Part shown: positions 44,449 to 52,548 of the stretch, one piece after another
Layout: the number at the start of each line of letters is the position of its first letter
How positions within the stretch are numbered: the first letter of the stretch is position 1
Origin: CAYOZN01 sp964408455
GTDB taxonomy: Bacteria; Planctomycetota; Phycisphaerae; UBA1845; UTPLA1
Length of the DNA stretch: 64,000 nt
Assembly (NCBI GenBank): GCA_964408455.1
Contig: CAYOZN010000025.1
Location: 31,320-95,319, forward strand
Reading direction: 5' to 3'
Notes under the pieces: generated by a model
Databases searched by the model: none
Told to the model about the DNA's origin: nothing
What the model saw: only the letters and a program-made list of their open reading frames with translations
Program-made: the position numbers and the translations under genes

Positions 44449-45930
44449 TTAAAAAGGAGTTGCCGTATTCTTAGATGGGGGCTGCGTCGTTCTCAGGGCC
44501 GGCAGGTCGGCAGTGGAGGCGGCGGGCAGCTCAGGAAGTTCCGGTTCGTCCGCTTCGGATGTCAACAGCGGCCGCATGTGAACTTCGGCCACCTGGAGTT
44601 CCTTTATTTCGCTGCCGGTCGCGGCGGCATCCAGCTCCTTCAGTCGCCGGGCGGCGGGCTCGGTGCGCATCTGCCAGTTGCCGACGGCCTGGTCGTAGGC
44701 CTTGGCGGCGCGCTCGATGCCGAGGCGAACGCCGTCCAGGTGTTCCGTAAATTTGACGAGGCGATCGTAAAGATCGCGCCCGGCGCTGGCGATGCGTTCG
44801 GCATTTTCGGCGACCTGCTGCTGCTGCCAGCCATATCGTACGGCCATCAACAGTGCGGCCAGCGTCGTGGGCGAGGCGAGCAGGACGCGGCGGTCGATGC
44901 CGTCGGCAAGCAGATCGGGCTCGGCCTCGACGGCGGCGGCGAAGAAGGCCTCGCCCGGCATGTACATGACGACGAACTCGGGGGAATGGTCGAGGCGGCT
45001 CCAGTATTCCTTCGCCGCCAGTGCCTTCATGGTGGCGGCGACGTCGGAGGCGTATTTCTTCAGGTGGCGCGTCTTTTCCGCCTCGTCGGCGCACTGCGTC
45101 GCGTCGAGATAGGCGCTGGCATTGACCTTGGAGTCGATGGCGAGCCAGCGCTCGCCGGGAAGCCGCACGACGAGATCGGGCCGCTGCCGTCCGGCATCGC
45201 CCGCCGACAGCGTGCCCTGCTCGATAAAGTCGCAGAAGGACGACATGCCGAGTTTCTCGATCAGGTTCTTCAGGCCGACTTCGCCCCACTTGCCCTTGGT
45301 ACCCGGCTGACGCAGGGCTGACACCAGTTGCCGCGTCTCGCGGGAGAGGCTCTCGCGGCCCTCCTCCAGCCGCGTCAGGTGCTTGGCGAGGCCGCCGTAT
45401 GCCTCCGAACGGGCCTTTTCCAGTTCCTTGATCTGCATCTCGTAGCGGGCGAGCTGCTCGCGAAGCGGCGTGAGCTTCTCGTCGGCAAGCGTCATGAACT
45501 GCTGGTTGTTGCTCTTGAGTGCCTCGGCGGAAAGGGCCGTGAATGTGTCGCGGACGCGCTTGTCCATCTCCTCGATGCTGCGCCGCTGCTCGGCGAAGTG
45601 CTGGCGCGCGGCCTCCATGCGGGCGTCATTTTCACCCACACGAATGCGCTGCCGTTCCAGTTCGTCGCGCAGGGCGGCCAGCTCGGTGTCTTTTGCGTGA
45701 CGCAGCGCCTTGAGTTCGGCGGCGGCAGCGTCGCGGGCGGCGGCCAGCTCGGCATCGCGGCCGGCGAGCTGGCCGCGCACTTCGCCGAGGGTGGCAGCAT
45801 GGGCGGCGTTTTCACTCGAAAGGCGTGCAGCCTCGGCGGCATCGGAGCGGCGGGCGCGAAGGAGACCGAGGGCGTAGCCGGCGGCGGCCCCGAGGGCGAG
45901 GCCGAGGATGAGGAGGAGGGCTTCGAGCAT
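44449..45930 (-). CDS. rmuC: DNA recombination protein RmuC
   Basis: 493 residues from ATG 45930. N-terminal membrane anchor (LEALLLILGLALGAAAGYAL), long coiled coil (~residues 30-200), then the RmuC nuclease-fold domain: GKWGEVGLKNLIEKLGM, RPDLVVRLPGERWLAIDSKV, FVVMYMPGEAFFAAAVEAEP, LLASPTTLAALLMAVRYGWQ. The Asp-x-Lys of AIDSKV fits the PD-(D/E)XK-type core. It limits rearrangement at inverted repeats in E. coli, which is suggestive given the many palindromes in this window. A frame extending further upstream is rejected. Confidence 0.93.
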   Translation of the reverse strand: MLEALLLILGLALGAAAGYALGLLRARRSDAAEAARLSSENAAHAATLGEVRGQLAGRDAELAAARDAAAAELKALRHAKDTELAALRDELERQRIRVGENDARMEAARQHFAEQRRSIEEMDKRVRDTFTALSAEALKSNNQQFMTLADEKLTPLREQLARYEMQIKELEKARSEAYGGLAKHLTRLEEGRESLSRETRQLVSALRQPGTKGKWGEVGLKNLIEKLGMSSFCDFIEQGTLSAGDAGRQRPDLVVRLPGERWLAIDSKVNASAYLDATQCADEAEKTRHLKKYASDVAATMKALAAKEYWSRLDHSPEFVVMYMPGEAFFAAAVEAEPDLLADGIDRRVLLASPTTLAALLMAVRYGWQQQQVAENAERIASAGRDLYDRLVKFTEHLDGVRLGIERAAKAYDQAVGNWQMRTEPAARRLKELDAAATGSEIKELQVAEVHMRPLLTSEADEPELPELPAASTADLPALRTTQPPSKNTATPF

Positions 45931-45991
45931 GCGGTTTAGATACGGCGATTTGCACGCCGCTGCAAGGCGTGCCGCCGGAAATGATGGAGCA

Positions 45992-46000
45992 TGGTATAAT
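45992..46000 (+). promoter_or_regulatory. Extended -10 promoter of the toxin-antitoxin pair
   Basis: TGG followed by TATAAT (45995-46000), an extended -10 element without a good -35. Transcription would start near 46007, only ~5-11 nt before the antitoxin start codons, so the mRNA would be leaderless or nearly so. Confidence 0.55.
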
Positions 46001-46017
46001 ACGTCCAGGAGATGCAA

Positions 46018-46254
46018 ATGTGTTATACCGGACGAATTCAGGGCGGTGTGGTGGTGCTGGATGACGGCACAGGGTTGCCCGAGGGAACAATTGTCCGCGT
46101 GGAACTTGTGACCTCCCACGGGCAGAGCCCGGATGATGGCGAGATTCCCACGCTCTACGAACAGATGGAGCCGCTGATAGGGAGCGTGGAAGGCTTGCCC
46201 CCCGACATGGCAGAGCAGCATGATCACTATCTGCACGGGCAGCCGAAGCGATGA
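46018..46254 (+). CDS. Antitoxin-like small protein of a VapBC-type pair
   Basis: 78 residues from ATG 46018. An ATG at 46012 is equally open, and AGGAG at 46007-46011 fits 46018 better. The N-terminal 35 residues, GRIQGGVVVLDDGTGLPEGT, match the small beta-barrel of AF2212-like (DUF104-type) antitoxins. The C-terminal part (PTLYEQMEPLIGSVEGLPPD) would wrap the toxin. It overlaps the PIN gene by 4 bp (ATGA). The operon probably autoregulates at the extended -10 promoter. Confidence 0.75.
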   Translation: MCYTGRIQGGVVVLDDGTGLPEGTIVRVELVTSHGQSPDDGEIPTLYEQMEPLIGSVEGLPPDMAEQHDHYLHGQPKR

Positions 46255-46649
46255 GCGTCGCCTTCGCCGACACATATTACTACCTTGCACTGCTCAGCAA
46301 ATCGGATGTCGCGCATGCTGCCGCCGTAGCATTCTCCAAATCGAAGCGGTTGCGAACCGTCACCACAGACTGGGTCTTAACGGAAGTCGGCGATGCGTTG
46401 TCCGGTGTAGCAGACCGCGGAAAATTTCGTCCATTTATCGAGGTCCTTCGAAAGAGCGCGTACGTGACAATCGTGCCGTTCTCGGCTGAGCTGTTCGAAC
46501 GGGGCATCGTTTATCACGGAGCGCGCACGGACAAGGCGTGGTCGCTGACGGACTGCATTGCCTTCGTCGTCATGCAGGATCGCGGACTGCGGGACACACT
46601 GACGGCGGATCACCATTTCGAACAGGCGGGATTTCGGCGACTGCTGTAA
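46251..46649 (+). CDS. PIN-domain toxin (VapC-like ribonuclease)
   Basis: 132 residues, normal for VapC. Acidic PIN positions: Asp7 (VAFADTYYYLALLS), Glu45 (DWVLTEVGDAL), Asp in WSLTDCIAFVVM and Asp in LTADHHFEQAGF. It cleaves RNA and is held off by the antitoxin translated just before it. The ATG overlaps the antitoxin TGA, ensuring coupled synthesis. Confidence 0.9.
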   Translation: MSVAFADTYYYLALLSKSDVAHAAAVAFSKSKRLRTVTTDWVLTEVGDALSGVADRGKFRPFIEVLRKSAYVTIVPFSAELFERGIVYHGARTDKAWSLTDCIAFVVMQDRGLRDTLTADHHFEQAGFRRLL

Positions 46650-46710
46650 AGCAGGCGAGTTTGCCTGGAAAACGTATTCGCGGTTTCCACGCCCACCTGA
46701 CACTCGCAAC

Positions 46711-47337
46711 ATGATTCGCGACGACCTGCTGGACAAGCTGGCTCGGTATCGGCCTACGGCGGAGGAGGTGGAGAACCATGCGCGGATGATCGCGTTCGTG
46801 CGCGGGCATACGGCGTGCTTCGAGCGGGTGCACTGGTCGGGGCACGTGACGGCGGCGGCGTGGTTGGTGGATGATCGAGCGCCGGACCGACTCGGTCCGG
46901 GGCGGGTGCTGCTCACGCACCATCGCAAGCTGGACAAGTGGCTGCAACTGGGCGGGCACTGCGACGGGGATGGCGATGTCGTTCGGGTGGCATTAAAGGA
47001 GGCGCGGGAGGAGTCGGGGATATCCGGGATCGAGGTGGTGTCAACCGAGATATTTGATCTGGATGTGCATGCGATTCCGGCGCGCGGGGGAGAAGCCCTC
47101 GCTGGTGTTTCGGGATATGCCCTCGCTGGCGCATCGAGTTGGTGTGCGCCGGAGCCGGCGCATTTTCATTTTGACGTGCGGTTCTTGTGCAGGGTGACGG
47201 GAGATGCGCGGTTTACGGTGAGCGAGGAGTCGCATGAGCTGCGGTGGGTGAGCGGGCGGGAGATTGAAGGGATGGAGGTTGGGCGCTCGATTAGGCGGAT
47301 GTACCAAAAATGGGCAAGTCTCAATGGCTGGCGATAG
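46711..47337 (+). CDS. Nudix hydrolase
   Basis: 208 residues. Nudix box variant LGGHCDGDGDVV...ALKEAREESGI: the REUxEExGU half is intact (Lys for Arg) and the first Glu is replaced, as in the subfamily with a GHCDGD loop. The N-terminal helical part (LLDKLARYRPTAEEVENHAR) is typical of that group. It hydrolyses a nucleoside diphosphate-linked substrate, unidentified. A Gly/Ala-rich insertion between the box and the next strand (ALAGVSGYALAGASS) is encoded by a duplicated repeat motif. Confidence 0.85.
   Translation: MIRDDLLDKLARYRPTAEEVENHARMIAFVRGHTACFERVHWSGHVTAAAWLVDDRAPDRLGPGRVLLTHHRKLDKWLQLGGHCDGDGDVVRVALKEAREESGISGIEVVSTEIFDLDVHAIPARGGEALAGVSGYALAGASSWCAPEPAHFHFDVRFLCRVTGDARFTVSEESHELRWVSGREIEGMEVGRSIRRMYQKWASLNGWR
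47094..47135 (+). repeat. Duplicated motif inserted in the Nudix gene
   Basis: GCCCTCGCTGGTG (47095-47107) and GCCCTCGCTGGCG (47119-47131), period 24 bp, so the reading frame is kept and the protein gains two ALAG repeats. It looks like an inserted repeat, not native Nudix sequence. Confidence 0.65.
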
Positions 47338-47347
47338 TCCGACGGGT

Positions 47348-47803
47348 TTACGCCTCTTCTGCCAACTCGTATCGGAATCGCATCGACCACGCGAGCCAGC
47401 AAAGTATGAGATTGGAGCAAACGCCCACGGACAAGCTGGGCATTCGACCCATCGCCCAAGACAGAACAAGGTGCGAAGCCACCTCAGTCGATGCGGCGGC
47501 GCGCAATCCCCAGCGAGCCCACGATCGCTGCAACCAAACTCCCACTGCCAGCGTAAGCCACAGGGCAAGCAGCAATCCGCTGCGCGCGTCCAGAGCAGCG
47601 ATATCCATTGACGATGCATCGGCGATACCAGCGATCAGGCGGATAAGCAGCAATATTCCGACAAGTTTCGTGAAGCAGATCATGCTCGCCATTCCGACCG
47701 GAAACGGTGGAATGAACAGCTTCCAGCCGCCGCGAGAAGGCTCAGTCGCAATGCCTTCATCGGCCTCGCCGCAGTCACTGCCGAATTGATCATTTGAGAC
47801 CAT
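47348..47803 (-). CDS. Hypothetical integral membrane protein
   Basis: 151 residues from ATG 47803, starting 5 bp after the pilT stop. About three or four helices (MASMICFTKLVGILLLIRLI; SGLLLALWLTLAVGVWL; HLVLSWAMGRMPSL; VCSNLILCWLAWSMRF). No family recognised. Its position suggests co-transcription with pilT but gives no function. Confidence 0.55.
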   Translation of the reverse strand: MVSNDQFGSDCGEADEGIATEPSRGGWKLFIPPFPVGMASMICFTKLVGILLLIRLIAGIADASSMDIAALDARSGLLLALWLTLAVGVWLQRSWARWGLRAAASTEVASHLVLSWAMGRMPSLSVGVCSNLILCWLAWSMRFRYELAEEA

Positions 47804-47807
47804 TCGA

Positions 47808-48932
47808 TCAAAACTCGCTCGGGTCCTTCGCGTGGCTGCGGGCGATTTCCTGCGTGATCAGGCCGCGCTCGACCAGCCGGTGCAGATCGGCGTCGAGGCT
47901 GAACATCCCATCCTGCCGGCCCGCCTGGATGGCCGACTCCAGCGATTCAATCTTGCCCTGGCGGATGGCGCTGCGCACCGCGAAGTTGGCGAAGAGCGCT
48001 TCGAGCGCGAGCACGCGGCGGCCGCCGGTCTTCGCCGGCAGCAGGTGCTGCGAGATGACGAAGCGCAGGCTCATCGAGAGCTGGGTGCGAATGTCATCAT
48101 GCCGCTCGGCGGGGAAGAGGTCGATCATGCGCGTGACGGCGCCCTTGGCGTCGATGGTGTGCAGCGTGGCGAAGATGAGATGCCCCGTCTCCGCCCCGCT
48201 GATGGCCAGCTGTGCCGTCTCGCGATCGCGAATCTCGCCGACCAGAATCACATCCGGGTCCTGGCGGAGGGCGGAGCGCAGCCCTTCGTAGAAGCTCGGT
48301 ACATCCACGCCCACTTCGCGCTGGGTGATGACGCTGTTGCCGACGACGGGATAGATGTACTCGATCGGCTCTTCGATGGTGATGATCCGCTGGCCGCCGG
48401 CGCTGTTGAGCATCTGGATGAGCGAGGCGAGTGTCGTCGTCTTGCCACTGCCGGTAATACCGGTGAGCAGTACAAGACCATTGCGCTGACCGACGATGCG
48501 GGTGCCCAGTTCCGCCGGAAAGCCCAGCTCCGGCAGCGTCGGAATGTCGTCGGGAATCGCCCGGAAGCACGCGCCCAGCGTGCCGCGCGACGAAAAGACG
48601 TTAACGCGAAAACGCCGCGTGCGACCGTTGTCATCCACCTGCCAGGCGAAATCCAGGTCGGGCAGGCGCCGGTCAATTGCAATCCGATCGTCAGCCGGCG
48701 GCTGCTCCGCGCCGCCTTGTGACGCCGACGAAGCCGCCGGCCCGCCTCCGCTTGCTTCGCAGAGCGGCGCCAGCATTGAGCCGATCGCGTCGTTGTCGAG
48801 CAGGTCGTCGAATGCCGCCTCCAGATGCCCATGGATGCGATAGGTCGGCCGGTTGCCGGCCACGAGGTGCAGATCGGACGCCTCCAGGCGAAGCATATCC
48901 AGCAGCAGTGTCTTTAGCGTCGGGTGCGTCAT
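47808..48932 (-). CDS. pilT: Type IV pilus twitching motility ATPase PilT
   Basis: 374 residues from ATG 48932. Walker A GITGSGKTTT, Asp box IEEPIEYIYP, Walker B VILVGEIRDRET, His box HLIFATLHTIDA; the AGNRPTYRIHG N-terminal domain is that of PilT/PilU. It powers pilus retraction at the inner membrane. Odd: a Gly/Ala/Ser-rich low-complexity insert (ASGGGPAASSASQGGAEQPP) between N-domain strands. No other pil gene is nearby. Confidence 0.92.
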   Translation of the reverse strand: MTHPTLKTLLLDMLRLEASDLHLVAGNRPTYRIHGHLEAAFDDLLDNDAIGSMLAPLCEASGGGPAASSASQGGAEQPPADDRIAIDRRLPDLDFAWQVDDNGRTRRFRVNVFSSRGTLGACFRAIPDDIPTLPELGFPAELGTRIVGQRNGLVLLTGITGSGKTTTLASLIQMLNSAGGQRIITIEEPIEYIYPVVGNSVITQREVGVDVPSFYEGLRSALRQDPDVILVGEIRDRETAQLAISGAETGHLIFATLHTIDAKGAVTRMIDLFPAERHDDIRTQLSMSLRFVISQHLLPAKTGGRRVLALEALFANFAVRSAIRQGKIESLESAIQAGRQDGMFSLDADLHRLVERGLITQEIARSHAKDPSEF

Positions 48933-49126
48933 GTGCTGTCTTCCAAATTCAGCGACGGGTTCGGCACCGGCAGAGATTTCACGACAACCGATGGACCGCG
49001 TTTTACGCTGGCGACGGTCGCGTCGCTGTTCGCGTGCCGATGCCGATTTCCGGATATGATACTCGGCCGGGCCGGCGGGGATGCAGCCCCGCGGGCGCGT
49101 CATCGTAATTCGGGCGGAGGCGGCTG

Positions 49127-50068
49127 ATGCAGGCATTTTCGTGTCCCGCATGCGGGAAAATGATCGGCGCGGAGCTCCCCGCGGGATCGCGGGTGATGTG
49201 CCCATACTGCCAACAGATTGTGCAGATGCCATCGAGCGCGGGCGACATGCGCGCCGCCCAGGCCCCGCCGCCAATGCCGGTGTCTGTCGAGGCCGGCGGC
49301 GCTTCTGGCAACGCGCCGTCTGCGGTCAGCGGCGGCCATTCGACCGGGTTCCCGCCGCCGCCGTTAATGGCGTATTCAGCCGCCATGCATGCCCCACCGG
49401 GTCAAGGTGCCGCGATCACGTCCCTGGTCCTGTCGCTGGTGGGAATCACGACCAGCGTGCTGCCGCTGGGAATCGCCGGCGGAGTGGTTGGCCTGGTGGC
49501 ACTGCGCCGTATACGTCGCGAGCCGCATCGCTATGGCGGGCGCGGCATGGCCATGGCCGGCGCCATCATCGGCGGTGTATGCCTGCTGCTGACGATCGCC
49601 GCCGTGGCGCTGATGCTCATCTTCTGGAGCGCATTGTCCGGCGGCTTTACCGCGATCAACCACGAAGTGGATTGCGTGGACAACCTGGCGCAGGTGGCCC
49701 GTGCCCTGCTCCAGTACGAGAGCGAGTTCGGCGTCTATCCCGAGTCGCTCGATGCGCTGGTGGCCGATGGCCGCCTCACGGTAAATGACGTGACGTGCCC
49801 CGCCGCAGCGCCGGGGGCGACGTCATACCATTACGTGCCCGGATATACGAGTGCCGCCCCGGGCTCGCCCGTGATCGTGTTCGACGATCCGAATAATCAC
49901 GGCAGCGGCGGATGCGTGATGCAGGCGGATGGCAGCGTGGTATGGATGGACAATCCGGCGTTCACGGCGCTGGTGAACAGTGTTAAAGCACAGGCCGGGC
50001 TGTCCACGTCGGAAGAGGCACCGATGGAAGACGGTGTCGGCGAGACTGAAGAAGCGTCGGACGATTAG
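49127..50068 (+). CDS. Zinc-ribbon, DUF4190-type membrane protein with pilin-like tail
   Basis: 313 residues. N-terminal zinc ribbon CPACGKMIGAELPAGSRVMC with CxxC at 6-9 and 25-28; Pro/Ala linker; DUF4190-like two-helix membrane domain (GAAITSLVLSLVGITTSVLP, then AGAIIGGVCLLLTIAAVALM). The extracytoplasmic part (CVDNLAQVARALLQYESEFG, YPESLDALVADGRL) resembles type II pseudopilins. It is divergent from pilT, which may be meaningful. The role is unknown. Confidence 0.7.
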   Translation: MQAFSCPACGKMIGAELPAGSRVMCPYCQQIVQMPSSAGDMRAAQAPPPMPVSVEAGGASGNAPSAVSGGHSTGFPPPPLMAYSAAMHAPPGQGAAITSLVLSLVGITTSVLPLGIAGGVVGLVALRRIRREPHRYGGRGMAMAGAIIGGVCLLLTIAAVALMLIFWSALSGGFTAINHEVDCVDNLAQVARALLQYESEFGVYPESLDALVADGRLTVNDVTCPAAAPGATSYHYVPGYTSAAPGSPVIVFDDPNNHGSGGCVMQADGSVVWMDNPAFTALVNSVKAQAGLSTSEEAPMEDGVGETEEASDD

Positions 50069-50163
50069 ATACCGCGCCGCAACGTCGACTTTCCGCAGCA
50101 TGTCACAACCGGGCTATTGTCGGATATCGGCGGCGACGAAGCGGCGAATCGGCGACGGGGTTT

Positions 50164-50595
50164 CTACTTCGCAGACAGGATGCTGCCGTGCAGCTTCTCG
50201 AGCGTGGCGAGATGGCGGCGGTAATTGGCGAGATGACGTGCGATAAGGGCGTCGGTCTCGCGATGGCCGGTGCCGCCCGCTTTTTCGTATACGCCGATGA
50301 GCTGCCTGACATTGTCGAGCACGAACGGCATCAGCCGCCGAAGGTCGACATAGTGGAAGCCGCCCACGCGCGGATCGGGCGGGGGAAAGACCGGCACGCC
50401 CCGAAGATCGTAGATCAAGTCGATGATGTCACGCTTGTGGCTCTCGAGATCGCGCTGCATCAGGTCCAGCTCGCGGCGATCGTCGGCGGCCAGCAGCGGC
50501 GTGTAGGGGCTGGCCGCGGCGAGCCGCGCGATGAGGCTGCCGGCCTCGGCGGCGAGCAGGCGATTGAGGGCGTTGAGCGTGCGCGGATCGGTCAT
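50164..50595 (-). CDS. Ferritin-like helical hypothetical protein
   Basis: 143 residues from ATG 50595. All-helical (LNALNRLLAAEAGSLIARLA; DRRELDLMQRDLESHKRDII; FVLDNVRQLIGVYEKA; RHLANYRRHLATLEKLHGSI) with Glu and His spaced like a four-helix ferritin-like protein, for example Glu in LLAAEAG and His in LESHKRD. No metal site can be confirmed by eye. Stands alone. Confidence 0.6.
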   Translation of the reverse strand: MTDPRTLNALNRLLAAEAGSLIARLAAASPYTPLLAADDRRELDLMQRDLESHKRDIIDLIYDLRGVPVFPPPDPRVGGFHYVDLRRLMPFVLDNVRQLIGVYEKAGGTGHRETDALIARHLANYRRHLATLEKLHGSILSAK

Positions 50596-50815
50596 GGCGT
50601 GGCCATTCTGCGTCGAGCGGGCTGAAACAGGTTTGGTGAGCATGGCGTCATAATCGCGCGGCGGGCAGCGCGATGCAAAGATTTACTGCAAAACGCGTGC
50701 CTGACCTGTGCGCGGCACATGTTGCACTTACGGCCGGTTTGCGGTTTTCACGGACAACTTTGCGGTGAAATCCTCTGCGGCCTGCGGAAAACCGCGCCGG
50801 CTGAACGGGCTCACT

Positions 50816-52465
50816 TCAGGGAACAATGGCGCGTGCCACATTCGCCGCGGTTGGAGAATCCACACTGTCATTTGCAGCCTCGCTCTGATCCGCCGGAGTG
50901 GAGGGCTTCACGACGGCATAGAGATTCTCCGAGCGGCGATCGGCAAAACCCTTGAGCCAGCCGGCGCCGACGGTGCCGGTATAGACGATCAACAACGCGC
51001 AGATCGCGACGAGTGCCTGGCCCAGCAGCGGCGCCTGCACGGCCGGCTGACCATCGTCGACGAGAGTCATCTCCCTGATGATCCGCACGTAGTAGTACAG
51101 GCTGATAAGCGTGTTGATCACGGCGACGACGACGAGCCATTCGAGGTTCTGCTGGATGAGAACGGCCAATAGGAAATACTTGGCAATAAAACCGCCCAGC
51201 GGCGGCAGGCCGACGAGGCTGAAGAGGCAGACGGCCATCGCGATGGTGAGCGGCAGGCTGCGGCGTGCCAGACCGGTGACAGCGTCGATCGTTTCGCGCC
51301 CGGTCGACCAATAGACCATCGCGATGACGCCGAACGCGCCATAGTTCATCAGCAGATAGACGATGATGTAGGCAATGATCGCTGAAAAGGCGGGATGGGC
51401 GACACCGAGCGGGCTGCCGGTCGGCTTCCAGATGACGGCGACGGCCATGAGCATGTAGCCGGCGTGGGCGATGGAGCTGAAAGCAAGCAGGCGCTTGAGA
51501 TTCGTCTGACGGAAGGCCGACAGGTTGCCGACGGTGCAGGTAATGGCGGCCATGACGGCGATGGCCTGCGTAACGTACTCCAGCGCCTCTGGCGAGCGGA
51601 GCTGCCAGGTGAGCACGGCAATGATGCGGAGCAGCAGGCCCAGGCCGGCCGCCTTGCTCACGACGGAGAGCCACGTCGTCACTTCGATCGATGCGCCCTC
51701 GAACACGTCCGGACACCAGAAGTGGAACGGCACGGCGGAGACCTTGAAGGCGACGCCGACCATGAAGGCGCAGAGGCTGACGCCCATGAGAATCGACGGG
51801 CCGGCGGTGCGGGTTTCGGCCGCGATCTGAGCGCCGATACGGGCGAGATCGAGCGTGTGATAATGCCCGTACAGCAGCGATGCGCCGTAGATCATGATGG
51901 CGCTGGTGACGGCGCCGAACAGCACGTACTTGAGCGAGGCCTCGGCGGCCTTGCGATCGGTCTTGCGGAAGGCGGTGATGCCGTAGCTGGGCAGGGAGGC
52001 CATCTCGACGGCGAGGATGATCATCAGCAGGTTGGTTGTGCTGACCATCAGGGCCATGCCGAAGGCACTGCCGGCGAGTAGCACGAAGAACTCGGTCGAG
52101 TCGCCCTTGCGCAGAAGCTGCTCCGACAGGCCGGAATTCTGCCCCAGCCACCATAGGCCGGTGACGAGGATCATGAAGACCGAGAGCAGCAGGATGAAGA
52201 AGCTGCTGAACTGATCCGCGACGAGCATGGGGGCGCTGCCGGTCGGGGCGAAGCCCGCCCAGTTCTCGACCGGGGCATTGAAACCGCGCCACGCGAGGAG
52301 AGCGGTAATGGCCGCGCCAATCGAGACGACGCCGGCGGCCACGCGCCAGTTGCGGCCAACGGCCAGGGCAGCGACAAGCAGCGCAACGATCGTGCCGACC
52401 AGCGCCCACAGCGGGGCGATTCCGGCGATATCGGCGGCGGTCGGCATCCAGTAATCGGTGTTCAT
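50816..52465 (-). CDS. nuoN: NADH-quinone oxidoreductase subunit N
   Basis: 549 residues from ATG 52465; a TTG two codons upstream is unlikely. Antiporter-like proton-pumping subunit of complex I with ~14 helices. Key segments: VEMASLPSYGITAFRKTDRK, PFHFWCPDVFEGASIEVTTW, FRQTNLKRLLAFSSIAHAGY with the conserved Lys residues, and VGLPPLGGFIAKYFLLAVLI. Last gene of the membrane-arm operon. Confidence 0.95.
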   Translation of the reverse strand: MNTDYWMPTAADIAGIAPLWALVGTIVALLVAALAVGRNWRVAAGVVSIGAAITALLAWRGFNAPVENWAGFAPTGSAPMLVADQFSSFFILLLSVFMILVTGLWWLGQNSGLSEQLLRKGDSTEFFVLLAGSAFGMALMVSTTNLLMIILAVEMASLPSYGITAFRKTDRKAAEASLKYVLFGAVTSAIMIYGASLLYGHYHTLDLARIGAQIAAETRTAGPSILMGVSLCAFMVGVAFKVSAVPFHFWCPDVFEGASIEVTTWLSVVSKAAGLGLLLRIIAVLTWQLRSPEALEYVTQAIAVMAAITCTVGNLSAFRQTNLKRLLAFSSIAHAGYMLMAVAVIWKPTGSPLGVAHPAFSAIIAYIIVYLLMNYGAFGVIAMVYWSTGRETIDAVTGLARRSLPLTIAMAVCLFSLVGLPPLGGFIAKYFLLAVLIQQNLEWLVVVAVINTLISLYYYVRIIREMTLVDDGQPAVQAPLLGQALVAICALLIVYTGTVGAGWLKGFADRRSENLYAVVKPSTPADQSEAANDSVDSPTAANVARAIVP

Positions 52466-52518
52466 ACGCAAAGAACGAAACGTCAGGGGTGACCAGTTTA
52501 AAGCTTGTTCACACAGGA

Positions 52519-52538
52519 CACCGGTAGAGAACCCGGTG
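52519..52538. repeat. Hairpin repeat in the nuoM-nuoN gap
   Basis: CACCGG-TAGAGAAC-CCGGTG followed by CCGCAC. Same frame as the other CAC...GTG elements. It lies between the nuoM stop and the nuoN start. Confidence 0.8.
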
Positions 52539-52548
52539 CCGCACGATT

